A stretch of DNA of 64,000 bases from Elephas maximus indicus (Eukaryota; Chordata; Mammalia; Proboscidea; Elephantidae): contig NC_064835.1 in assembly GCF_024166365.1 (NCBI RefSeq), forward strand, positions 61,608,607 through 61,672,606, read 5' to 3'. The notes beneath the pieces were generated by a model. It made no database searches. It was not told the DNA's origin and saw only the letters and a list, made by a program, of their open reading frames with translations. The translations under genes were made by a program, and so were the position numbers. Below are positions 46,615-57,990 of this stretch, piece by piece (position 1 is the stretch's first letter; every line of letters begins with the position of its first letter).

Positions 46615-48834
46615 GTAAAAGCCATTAGGTAGACTCCTTGGGTGTTAGATAAGAAACTAAGCATCGACCAAGAAGGTCGAGGGACTAGGATTTCCCAGGC
46701 TAGCCAATGTCTTGGTAAAAGGCCCTTTGGTGGTCCACCACTCAGAGGGAAATGGAGACAAACTCTGACAGACCTGACTACTGATGTCAGGTAACAAATT
46801 TGCCCTCTTACTGACATAAGTTACAACACAAAGTTATTCAATATTAGAAAAGGAAATTATTACAAAATATTAGGTAGAATAGAAATTAAAATATTGAGAA
46901 AAAATAAACAACCTAGACACGATTTAAGTATACATTATTGGACTCCAGGATAAATGAATTCTGAGGGTCAAAAGACCAGATACTTTAATACTCCATGGAA
47001 TAAAATAACAGCATGGTTAAATTAGCAAAGGTCAGAAAGGTTAGCAAGGAAATCACAGTATAAAAGATTAAGTGGAGATAGGAACTAGACTGAGAGTCAA
47101 GAAAGGATTCAAGGCTCAGGTTCCAGGAGCCCCCACGCCAACAGTGAGAGTCCTTGATTTTTAATGTGCAGCCAGCCATGCAAAAAGTGGAATTGCTAGA
47201 TTACACACAAAAAACCAAACCTGTTGCCATTGAGTAGATTCCAACTCATGGTGACACTATAGGACAGAGTAGAACTGCCCCATAGGGTTCCCAAGGAGCA
47301 GCTTGTGGTTTGAACTGCTGACCTTTTGGTTAACAGCCAAGCTCTTAACCACTGCACCACCAGGGCTCCACACAAGGGGGGCTCAAAAATGGAAAAGAGG
47401 AATTCAGAGGCAAGGAAGTCTTTGTTTCAGCCATTGCTAGGGAGGATGGTAGGGAAAGTAACAGTCCCACTCCCACACTGTCCCCTAAAATGGACAGGAA
47501 TCCTCCTGGATAGATCAAACATTAGTAAAAGCACAGGCTGTTCCAAGTCTGGAGGCAGACAAGTCTCCAGACTCAAATGGCGCTTATCCAAAACATTTTA
47601 CAAAACCTAGAAGGGATCCTCTGAATTATGAGTCAAACCTTTTATCACAATGCCAGGATGAGAAGAGGAGCCTATCATCAGTACAGCCCTCCCACAGCAG
47701 GGGGCCCAAGGATGAGCTAGTCCCCACCCATCCTACCTACCTTCACCTCCTGCCTCCCCAGTCACGGCCCTTAACACCACTGATCTTTATATCTAAAGGT
47801 GTTAGGAGGAAAGTAGTCTGTCTGTCCTGATTTATTATCATTTAAAAATAATCTGCACTAAACTGAATCTCTAATTGCCCCAGTTTCAGGCAATGGAGGG
47901 AGAATTTGGACCAGGAAAAGGCCTTCCCAAAAAATCTCTTAAACCACACAAAGCTGTAGTCCAAGGTCAGAAATGCAGACATCAGTTATCTAGAGATGGC
48001 ATCTCCCAACTACATTGGTGTTTTACTAAACCTATGAAGATAAAGGGAAGCAAAGACCACTAGATAGCAGGAATTAGTTTCAGTGAAGAGAGATATTTAG
48101 AAACATGATCTAGTTGAACAAAGAATAAGCATCAATGGTCTACCAGACAGGGTACTTAATCCTTGATATAGACAGGCAGGCATGTAAACAGATACAGCCA
48201 AGAATAATGGGAGAATGGACTGGTCTAAGGGAGCAGTTTGCCTTATCTAGAGAATCTAGGAAAATCTCAGAGGCAGATTTTAACCTGGGCAAGGCTTGGA
48301 AGGATAAATAGGAATCTGCCAAATGTACAAAGTGGGAAAGAGTAAACAAGAAAAGGAAGGGCATCTAGGGTGGTGGAAGCAGGCTTGAATCACACTGGAA
48401 AATACACACACACACACACGGAACAAGGAGCGCATAGAACACTGGGAGGGCGAGTAGTTAACCTTCAGTTCAAACTAGAGCCATAGGCAAGAGAGTGTAA
48501 CCACAGACGGCCTTGTCTTGACACGCTGAGGAGCTTGGATTCTATCCTTGGAGAGTGGGGAACCAAGGAAAAACATCAGCAGACAATCAGTCAAGTTTGT
48601 GATTTAGAGAGTTCACTTCAGCAGGAACTTGAAGAAAAGGTTGAAACAAGGTGAGACCAGTTCAATGACTGTGGCTAAAGCCAAGCTGACAGAGGATACT
48701 GCTGGCTTCTGTGATGTGTTACGAGTTCACAAGCAAAGACAGAACTACTGGCATTAGAGTCCTATTCTGGGGATGGTGTTAAAAACACCAAATACTGGAC
48801 AAATGCTTTTTCTTTCCTTCCTTTTCTCCCCCAG
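46615..48834 (+). other. SLC4A5: SLC4A5 last intron with one AfroSINE
   Basis: Largely unassigned sequence. A complete reverse AfroSINE lies at 47208-47370 and a (CA)n run at about 48402-48419. 48430-48700 resembles the unnamed ancient repeat of 4600-5110 ('ggccttgtcttgacacgctg', 'gcttggattctatccttgg'). Confidence 0.5.
47208..47370 (-). repeat. AfroSINE, reverse
   Basis: 'accaaacctgttgccattga', 'catggtgacactataggaca', 'gaactgctgaccttttggtt', 'accactgcaccaccagggct'. Flanked by acacaa-like sequence on both sides, a likely short duplication. Confidence 0.92.
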
Positions 48835-49000
48835 CATCACCTTGCACTTCAAAATTTCCTGTCCAGCTTCACCTGCTTTCAACTACTCACGAAGCCCAGT
48901 CTTTATGATGCCCCAGGTGAAGATAGAGATGGAGTCAGACTATGACTTCACGGATATGGACAAATATCGAAGAGAAGCTGATGGTGAGACCACCCTCTAG
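48835..49000 (+). CDS. SLC4A5: SLC4A5 alternative terminal exon ending in ETTL
   Basis: Acceptor 'ttccttttctcccccag' at 48833-48834. When exons 17, 19 and 20 are joined, CGA AG|C gives Arg-Ser, then ITLHFKISCPASPAFNYS, SPVFMMPQVKIEMESDYDF, TDMDKYRREADGETTL and TAG. The C-terminal ETTL has Thr at -2 and Leu at 0, a class-I PDZ ligand. PQVKIEME...ETTL closely resembles the end of NBCe1-C of SLC4A4 (PQIRIELE...TETTL), supporting a real coding exon. A possible internal donor (gatg|gtgaga, 48982-48987) is noted. In the usual isoform this exon would be 3' UTR. Confidence 0.8.
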
Positions 49001-50930
49001 GAAGATGCTGCTTCTCCCAGATGGTGAACAGGGTGAGGGCTTGGTCTAGTCTTAATTGTGAGAGTCTAGGTCAAAACCCTTAACTGCTCTATGCCTCAGT
49101 TTCCTTATTCATCAAACAGAGAGAGTTAGTCTGCTTGATAAAAAAACTGGAGATTTGTCAATGAAAGTACTACATAGATGCAAAGCCCTCTTCTTCCCTT
49201 GTAGTTATTAAAGTAACTGAAAGTTGAACGCTATACCATATTTTACAATGCAATCCACTGTAGAAATTATAACATTTCTCTTGAAACAAACAGAACAATG
49301 CTTGCCTCCCAAAACCATAGCTAAGATAAAGAGGCAAGAGTCAATTTTAAAACAAATACTAGTTAAGATTTCTCTTAAAGATTAGATTTTAAACTATCCT
49401 AGATGGTCTTGAAAGAACTACTAAAATACTCTTACTTCACTAGGCCAAGGCTGGAATTTTGTTTTGCAATTTTACACATGAAGAAATGTTGAAAAGCTCC
49501 TGTTCTTTTCTTCCATGTCAGTTTTCTGAGGGTCGTATGCAAGTTCAAACCATCTGCATTATCGGCCTTGCTATGACACAGGAGCATGACCAGGGCTTTA
49601 TGAGATTGAAAAGCCAGTTCCAAAGTCTGTTAGTGAAACAACCAACAACACATTTCAGTGGAAAACTGTTTTTAAAATAAATAGGGCTTGTTAAAGTGCA
49701 ATCTCAAACCGTATGTTAAACCAACAAGTGATCTTTTAAATTAGAATCATTGGTTTTTCTTTCACCTCCAGAATCAAAAAAATTTTTTTTTTATTTAGGC
49801 ATTTGAGTAGGTCCTTCCTGCAAATTTCCAATGGCCTCATTTCCAAAGTCAAATGCCCATTCATGTGGGCATTACATGTTAGGCAGAGTCAATGTCAAAT
49901 TTTGGAAGACTTTAACTTCACAGTATTAAAGTATTTGAAAGGAATGATTGGAAGCAATTTGGGTAGGGTAAAACCAGGGACTAATAAAGCAAACCGTTTC
50001 CCCATGAAACTTAGCGTCAGTCATTTTATCTTCAAACCACATTTAACAAACCTCAACCACATGCCTGACATTCACACGTAGAAACAACGCATCTGTCATT
50101 TACTTTCTCTAGAACAACTCTGGAGAGTACATCATTTTGGTTAGTTACACATTTACTCAAAATGACAAATGCAGGTGCCTTTTCCTTTTCCTTTTTTTTT
50201 TTTTTAAAGACAAATGACACTATATCACTAGCACCTTGGTACCAGGTCAGTTAATTGCCTCTGTAATCCCCAGAGCCTAGTATAGTGCCCAGTCCCTTGA
50301 AAGCTCTCAAGAAATGTTTGTTGAGTTAAATCTCAGAGCTCCCTTCCAAGGGATACTGCCAAGAGGTAAAGCTGTAAACCTCTACCGCTTCTACTGCTAT
50401 CAGCAGATCCACTTAGCTGTTCACTAATCCAGAACCGTCACCTTTCTGACGTATAAGTTCTTTATCTTCATCTGTACCGATCCTGGGAGAGCTAACAATT
50501 GACTAACATTTCAGTTTTAAAACCTGGCTGATTTGGTATACCACTTTGTCTACATTAAACTGTAGAAATATTATGGATTCAGGAGCAAGCGTGCTTGATT
50601 AATCAAACAAGCTGGAAAACTACAATGTTAAATTTTTTGTTGTTGTAATTTGACCACTGTAATTTTCATCTTATTTGTCATTTGGATATTGTATATACAT
50701 GAACGTTTTAATTTCAGTAGCTTTTATCAGGGTGTCATATTATTACTACTCCATGCAGTAGGTCAGTAATTTTTTTCCACTTGTAATGTAACCATAATTC
50801 AATAAAACTTAATCTTATCTGTTCATCTTGCTCCATGTTTAATAATTTAGGTCAATCGGCAGGCATGGCTTACAGACCTGAGCTATACCTCACTCACAAA
50901 AACATCTCCAGCAAACTATCAAAAGAATAA
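49001..50930 (+). other. SLC4A5: Probable SLC4A5 3' UTR and downstream sequence
   Basis: Follows the ETTL stop. Apart from MIR-like (49080-49130) and L2-like (50260-50330) scraps it lacks recognisable transposons. It carries three sense AATAAA hexamers at 49675, 50801 and 50926. Which 3' end is used cannot be told from sequence. Confidence 0.5.
50801..50806 (+). terminator. SLC4A5: Candidate SLC4A5 poly(A) signal
   Basis: AATAAA in 'taattcaataaaacttaat', followed within 35 bases by a T-rich stretch ('cttatctgttcatcttgctc'). A second AATAAA is at 50926-50931. Confidence 0.45.
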
Positions 50931-51514
50931 AGCCAGCTGGCAGCGGAACAAGGTGGAAGTACGATAGCTTCCAATTGTTCTCCTTTCTCTTTCTGCCTCA
51001 AGCTGCCTACAGCAGGAGCCACCTCTGCCTTACTGAAAGTCCAAATACACAGCCTGGCTAAGAATACATTATCTACTTACCCTAGCCTCTAACTACGCAC
51101 AGTAACCACCTTCCATTCAAAATTGTGTCAAATTAAATTAATGCTTTAAAAAAAAATTCATCTTTATATATACGGAGAAAGAGAAAGAGAACTTAGCAAG
51201 CACATCAAGAAGTCCTTCACTGCAATGTATAAATCGAGCACATGGCTTAGAAAACACTTAGAACAAGACTAACTACTTAAATGAATCTTCCCAAAGAAGC
51301 TCCTGGCATGGCACAACCTGCTGGGACAAAAGGCAAAAAGGACTAGGCTGGTTTCTCCACAGCTCTTTCAACCCGTTTGTTTAAGGCTAGGGTTGGCTGT
51401 TACCAAACACAGGAATATCCACATTGATTACATTCAATAAGAAAAACGACCTCTAGTTAGACAACTAGTAAGGTAGTAGTAGGCTGGTGCACTATTTCAG
51501 AAGACTCATTCCAT

Positions 51515-52548
51515 ACCAGACAGAAGTGTTTTATTAAAAAAATTAAAAAAAAAAATAAAATTTTAAAAGCTTTAATCAAGGTCTGATTAAATTCAACTAT
51601 TAACTCAAGCTCTTAAAAACCTTTCAGGAAAGCCAACAGGTACATCAGAGAAAAGCAGGTAACTACTGACAATTCTTTGGTGGAAAAATAAGTTGCATAC
51701 TTACATAAGCTGCCTAATGATTAACAAGCCCAACTCTGTATCAGTTTTGTTTTTCAAAAATAGTTTCAAGATATACCAAGAAACCATATAGACACCCTCT
51801 GATAGTACAAAAATTTAACAATGGAGTTTAAAGATATAGCAAAAGCCAAATATGACAACACACATCATTTATAAAATAAGCTTTTCGGTCCTGGAAAACT
51901 AAAATCAGAGACCTCGCTGATTACTAACATACATAAAAGAGCTAGTAACAAACAGAACAACCCTAAACGTTTTCCAAATGACTACCTAAACCACAACGTG
52001 ACAGCTTAGGAGAACTATTAACATGTAGCTTTCCTTCCTTCCCACCCAATTTAATATTATTTAGACAAACCTGATTTTCAGTCAATACACGTATAAATCA
52101 GGGTAATTTTTTTATACCCAATTACTATTTTCTCCAGCAACACTTTTTCTTTGGTTTGAACAGCTGAACTCAACAGGTTTGGAACGTAAAGTATCAACTC
52201 TTCTTGGAGTAGCACTTGGGAAATGCAATCCTAGGAAAGGCAAATTTTAACAACTGAAGTGGTTTGACAAAGTTACACATCCATTCTCAAAGTGATAATG
52301 TCCCCATATTAATCACTCGGTTACTGGCTGCTCTTGGCTAGATCCTAAGACCCAGCATGACAGTGGAGTGCTCCCCTGGGAGGTACTGCAGAGCTACGTG
52401 TGCAAACACCCACCCATTTCAGCTTTCGATAAATACAAAGCATCATTTTCAACCATTTCAATACAATCAAAAATACCACATTTCTGTTGGGCTGTTTTGC
52501 TTCTTGAAGTGGCTTGGAATGCTGGTGATCACACAGAAGATACAACAG
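51515..52548 (-). other. MTHFD2: Probable MTHFD2 3' UTR
   Basis: Runs from just after the MTHFD2 TAA to the AATAAA at 51530. AT-rich, without SINE or LINE insertions, unlike the adjacent intron. Exact 3' end not determinable here. Confidence 0.55.
51530..51535 (-). terminator. MTHFD2: Candidate MTHFD2 poly(A) signal
   Basis: TTTATT on the + strand is AATAAA in MTHFD2 orientation, about 1.0 kb past its stop codon. It is followed on the - strand by GT/T-rich 'cttctgtctggtatgg'. The implied 3' UTR length of about 1 kb fits the known size of the MTHFD2 mRNA. Confidence 0.55.
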
Positions 52549-52712
52549 TTAATTAGATGCTACTCCAAGCTCTTTAGACTTTGGCACGTCCCGCTCTTCG
52601 AGCCTCAGCAGTTTTTTTGCAGCAATGACGGTATTCTTCATTAGCATCGCCACTGTCATGGGACCAACGCCCCCAGGGACTGGAGTGATATACCCGGCTT
52701 TCTTCCTGACTC
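52549..52712 (-). CDS. MTHFD2: MTHFD2 last coding exon: [14 protein letters not shown]...ELGVASN
   Basis: 164 bp on the - strand. Two bases complete Gly, then [53 protein letters not shown] and TAA (52551-52549). MTHFD2 is the mitochondrial NAD+-dependent methylene-THF dehydrogenase and methenyl-THF cyclohydrolase of one-carbon metabolism. PGGVGPMT is the invariant loop of the MTHFD dinucleotide domain. Acceptor 'ttttatgtag' lies at 52713-52714. Human ends ELGVATN, so Ser for Thr is a conservative change. Confidence 0.96.
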
Positions 52713-53689
52713 CTACATAAAAACAGGAAAGGCACTCTGCTTCAATTACGGCAAAGGAACTGTATGGCGTCAACATATTATGAAAGAAGTATGCAAAGAA
52801 AAAGCAATAATATACATAAGCACTTTTAAAAACCTTAAACTCACACACAAAAACAACATCTACATTACTCAAGAGTAAAGGTTTTGAACACATTAATAAG
52901 ATAGCACACAAATAATGAGCAGAGTTGTTCAACAAATACTTGTATATCTGAATAACCTATAATTTACCAACCAGACATATGGTTCCTTCCCATTAAATTC
53001 ATTTAAAAAGAAACATCTCAGGAGGTGGGAGATATAATAAAATATTACACATATATATGATAATATGTAGTAATAAGCACCACCCTAATTAATACCTACC
53101 TACAACATTTTCTTAATTTTAAGAAATTGAAACATTAAGCAAAGAATGTGAGAAGTAAGATTGCTCTTACCCAATTTTAAAAGGAAAAATACTTAAGATA
53201 CCTAGGCTTAGGTCTGGCTACTTTAACTAAACAGAAAGCTAGAAACTGGATTATCAGCACGAGACTCAGATAAACCTGATACCTTAAGGACAGAAAGGAG
53301 AAATCTACTAGCATTTTCCAAAATTTCAGGAATGTGGCTTTTTCATGGATCATTTTAATATTCCAGGTCTGTAATCTTACCTCCAACGTGAAAATGAGAA
53401 ATCTGTAACCCTTTTTAGGAGACTCGATGATTTAAAAAAAAAAAATCACTTTCTTAAATTTTCAAATGTGTTAAAAGTCATGAAGTGGTTTCAACTATGA
53501 AAAAGGCCTAAGAAAATAAACAAACAATTGCTCTCCATATTATACCTGCTCTCCATAATTTTATGCTAGGAACACCTAAAATGATTCTAAAATGGCTATA
53601 ATTTAAAAAGACTTCTCGTAAATGGAAAGCATTTTAAGTGGTATTACCATGGTAACAAGTATAAAAGTTAAGGAAAAGATCTGACTCAA
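52713..53689 (-). other. MTHFD2: MTHFD2 last intron, unique part
   Basis: AT-rich intronic sequence (on the - strand, 3' part of the intron) with no clear repeat before the L1 starting near 53690. A 128-residue reverse frame that crosses the exon border is the exon plus chance extension. Confidence 0.55.
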
Positions 53690-54115
53690 ACTATTCCAGA
53701 GTGTAGAAAAGGAAGGAATACTCCCAGATTCATTTTATGAAGCCAGCATAACCCTGATACCAAAGCCAGACAAAGACACCACAAAAAAAGAAAATTACAG
53801 ACCAGTATCTCTCATGAAGACAGATGCAAAAATTCTCAACAAAATTCTAGCCAATAGAATTCAGCAACACATCAAAAAAATAATACACCACAACCAAGTG
53901 GGATTCACACCAGGTATGCAAGGATGGTTCAACATCAGAAATTCAATGGAATACGCCACATAAATAGAACAAAAGAAAAGAATCACACAATCATCTCAAT
54001 CGACACAGAAAAGGCATTTGATAAAGCTCAACACCCATCCTTGATAAAAACTCTCAATCAAATAGGAATAAAAGGGAAATTCCTCAACATAATAAAGGGC
54101 ATCTATATAAAACCA

Positions 54116-57100
54116 CCCCCGTGTGTCTATTAGTATGTTGTACTGTGGGGACTTGTGTACTGCTGTGATGCTGATATTTAAATACCACCAGTGTCACCCA
54201 TAGTGGACAGGTTTCAGCTGAGCTTCCAGACTAAGACAGACTAGGAAGAAGGACCCGATCGATGGTCTACTTCTGAAAAGAACTGGCCAGTTAAAACCTT
54301 ATGAATAGCAGCATAACATTGTCTGATTATAGTGCCGGAAGATGAACGCCTCAGGTTGGAAGGCACTCAAAAGGTGACTGAAGAAGGGCTGCCTCCTCAA
54401 AGTAGCATTGACCTTAAGGATGTGAATGAAGTCAAGCTTTCAGGACCTTCATTTGCTGATGTGGCACAACTCAAAATGAGAAGAAACAGCTGGTATTGAC
54501 CATTTTGAATTTGACAATCACATGGTCTACTATGCTGGGAATGACAACTCGAAGAGGAATGGCATTGTATTCATCGTCAAAAAGAACTTTTCAAGATCTA
54601 TCCTGAAGTACGACACTGTCAGTGATAGGATAATACTCATACGCCTACAAGGAAGACCAGTTAATATGACTAGTATTCAAATTTACACACCAATCACTAA
54701 CACCAAAGATGAAGAAATTGAAGATTTTTACCAATTTCTGCAGTCTGAAATTGATCAACATGCAATCAAGATGCATTGATGATTAGTGGTGATTGGAATG
54801 TATAAGTTGGAAACAGAAGAAGGGTCAGTAGTTGGAAAATATGGCTTTGGTGATTGAAGTGACGTGGGAGATCACACGATAGACTTTTGCAAGACCACCA
54901 ACATACTCATTAGAAATATCTATTTTCAAAAACATAAATGGTGACTATACACATGAACCTCACCAGACAGAATACACAGGAATCAAACTAACTACGTCTA
55001 TGAAAAGAGATGATGGAGAAGCTCAATATCATCAGTCAGAACAAGGCCAAGGGCCAACTGCAGAACAGATCATCACTTATTCATACGCAAGTTCAAGATG
55101 AAGCTGAGGAAAATTAAAACAACTCCAGGAGAGCCAAAGTATGACCTAGAGGAGATCCCATCTGAATTTAAAGACCGTCTCAAGAACAGATTTGACACGC
55201 TGAACACTAATGGCCAAAGACCAGACGAGTTGTGGAATGACAAGAAGGATACGTGAAGAAAACAAGAGGTCATTAAAAAGGGTGAAAAGAAAGAAAAGAA
55301 CAAAATGGATGTCAGACAAAACTCTGAAACTTGCTCTTGAATGTAGAGTAGCTAAAGCAAAAGGAAGGAATGATGAAGTAAAAAGCTGAACGGAAGATTT
55401 CAAAGGGTAGCACCAGAAGACAAGGTAAAGTATCATAATTACATGTGCAAGGAACTGGAGATACAAAAACAAAAGGGATGAACACACTCAGCATTTCCCA
55501 AGGGGAAAGAACTAAAGAGAAAATTCAAGCCTCAAGTTGCAATACTGAAAGATTCTATGGGGAAAATATTAAATGACCCAGGAAGCATCAAAAGAAGATG
55601 TAAAGAATACAGAATCACTATACCGAAAAGAATTGGCCGAGGTTCAACCATTTTAGGGGGTAGCATATAATCAGGAAACAATTGTACTGAAGGAAGAAGT
55701 CCAAGCTGCACTGAAGGCACTGGCATAAAACATGGATCCAGGAATTGATGGAATACCAATGAGATGTTTCAACAAACAGATGCAGCGCTGGAAGTGCTCA
55801 CTCATCTATGCCAAGAAATTTGGAAGATAGCTACCTGGCCAACTGACTGTAAGAGATCCATACTTATGCCTATTTCCAAGAAAGGTGATCCAACTGAATG
55901 TGGAATTTATCAAACGATATCATTAATATCACACACAAGTAAAATTTTCCTGAAGATCATTCAATAGCGGCTGCAGCAGTATATCAACAGGGAACTGCCA
56001 GAAATTCAAGTTGCATTCAGAAGAGAACATGGAATGAAGGATATCACTGCTGATGTCAGATCGATCCTGGCTGAAAGCAGAGAATACCAGAAAGATGTTT
56101 ACCTGTGTTTTATTGACTATGCAAAGTCATCCGACTGTGTGCCTCATAATAAATTACGTATAACACTGCGAAGAATGCGAATTCCAGAACACTTAATTGT
56201 GCTCAGGAGGAACCTGCACATAGATCAAGAGGCAGTCATTTGAACAGAACAAGGGGGTACTTCGTGGTTTAAAGTCAAGAAAGGTGTACATTGGCATTGT
56301 ATCATTTCAAAATACATATTCAATCTGTATGCTGAGCTAACAGTCTGAGGAACTGGACTATATGCAGAAAAATGCAGCATTAGGATTGGAGGAAGGCTAA
56401 TTAACAACCTGCGATACGCAGATGACACAACCTTGCTTGCTGAAAGTGAAGAGGACTTGAAGCACTTATTGATAAAGATCAAAGACCACAGCCTTCAATA
56501 TATATATAGATTATACCTCGACATAAACAAAACAAAAATCCTCACAACTGAACCAATAAGAAACATCATGATAAAAGAAGAAATGAATGAAGTTGTCAAG
56601 AATTTCAATTTACTTGGATCCACAATCAACACCCATGGAAGCAGCAGTCAAGAAATCAAACAACATATTGCATTGGGCAAACCTGCTGCAAAAGACCTCT
56701 TTAAAGTGTTGAAAAGCAAAGATGTCACCTTGAAGACTAAGGTGCGCCTGACCCAAGCCATGGTGTTTTCAATAGCCTCATATGCATGCGAAAGCTGGAC
56801 AATGAATAAGAAAGACTGAAGAAGAATTGACGCCTTTGAACTGTGGTGTTGGCAAAGAATATTGGATATACCATGGACTGCCAGAAGAGCTAATAAATCT
56901 GTCTTGGAAGAAGTACAGCCAGAATGCTCCTAAGCAAGGATAGAGAGACTACACACATACTTTGGACATGTTATCAGGAGGGATCTGTCCCTGGAGAAGG
57001 ACATCATGCTTGGTAAAGTGGAGGGTCAGTGAAAAAGATGAAGACCCTCACCAAGATGGACTGACACACTGACTACAACAATGGGCTCAAGCATAACAAC

Positions 57101-57201
57101 AACTGTGAGGAGGCACAGGACCAGGCAGTGTTTTGTTCTGTTGCACATAGGGTTGCTATGAGTTGGAACTAACTTGATGGCACCTAACAACAGCAACAAC
57201 A
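54116..57201 (+). mobile_element. Near full-length RTE/BovB-like LINE, + strand
   Basis: About 3.1 kb. The 5' region has 'ctgctgtgatgctgatattt' and 'gtttcagctgagcttccaga'. The endonuclease part is at 54520-54780 (RNGIVFIVKKNFSRSI, then PVNMTSIQIYTPITN). The RT part is at 55760-56820 with FIDYAKSSD in place of the usual FxDYxKAFD and an intact YADDTTLL (about 56413). The 3' end is 'gagttggaactaacttgatg', 'gcacctaacaacagcaacaa'. More decayed than the copy at 28788, with several stops. Confidence 0.87.
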
Positions 57202-57211
57202 TACAAATACA

Positions 57212-57378
57212 GGAGCCTTGGTGGCACAGTGGTTAACAGCTTGGCTACTAACCAAAAGGTCAGCAGTTTGAATCCACCAGCCACTCCTTGAAAAATCTAT
57301 GGGGCAGTTTTACTCTGTCCTATAGGGTTGCTATGAGTTGGAATCGACTCAAAGGCAAGGGGGTTGGTTTTTGGTTTT
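57212..57378 (+). repeat. AfroSINE directly behind the RTE LINE
   Basis: 'aggagccttggtggcacagt', 'aaccaaaaggtcagcagttt', 'gaatccaccagccactcctt', 'tatagggttgctatgagttg', T/G-rich tail. It is followed at once by the right copy of the duplication tatataaaacca that also precedes the RTE LINE. Confidence 0.93.
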
Positions 57379-57990
57379 TATATAAAACCAATAGCCAACA
57401 TCATTCTCAATGGATAGAGACTGAAAGCACTTCCCCTGAGGAAGGGAACAAGACATGGATGCTCTTTATCACCATTCCTATTTAACATTGTGCCAGAAGT
57501 CCTAGTTAGAGCAATAAGGCAAAAAAAAAAAAATAAAGGGCATCTAAATCAGAAAGGAAAAAGTAAAACTATCCCTATTCGTAGATGATATGATCCTATA
57601 CATATAGAACCACAGAGATTCCACCAGAAAACTACTGGAACTAATAGAAAGTTCAGCAGAGTAGCAGGATACCAGATCAATGTACTAAAATCAGTTGGAT
57701 TCCTATTTACCAACAAAGAGAACTTTGAAAAGGAAATCAGGAAAACAATACCATTTATAATAGCCCCTAAAAAGATAGAATACTTAGGAATAAATCTAAC
57801 CAGAGACGTAAAAGACTTATACAAAGAAAGCTACAAACACTATTCCAAGAAACCAAAAGAGGCCTACATAAATGGAAAAACATACCATGCTCCATGGATA
57901 GGAAGATTCAACATTGTTAAAATGCCAGTTCTACCCAAAGCGATCTACAGATATAACACAGTTCCAATCCAAATATCAACAGCATTTTTT

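Noticed and set aside
48402..48419. (CA)n run as a regulatory element
   Set aside because: Short simple repeat in an intron with nothing to suggest function.
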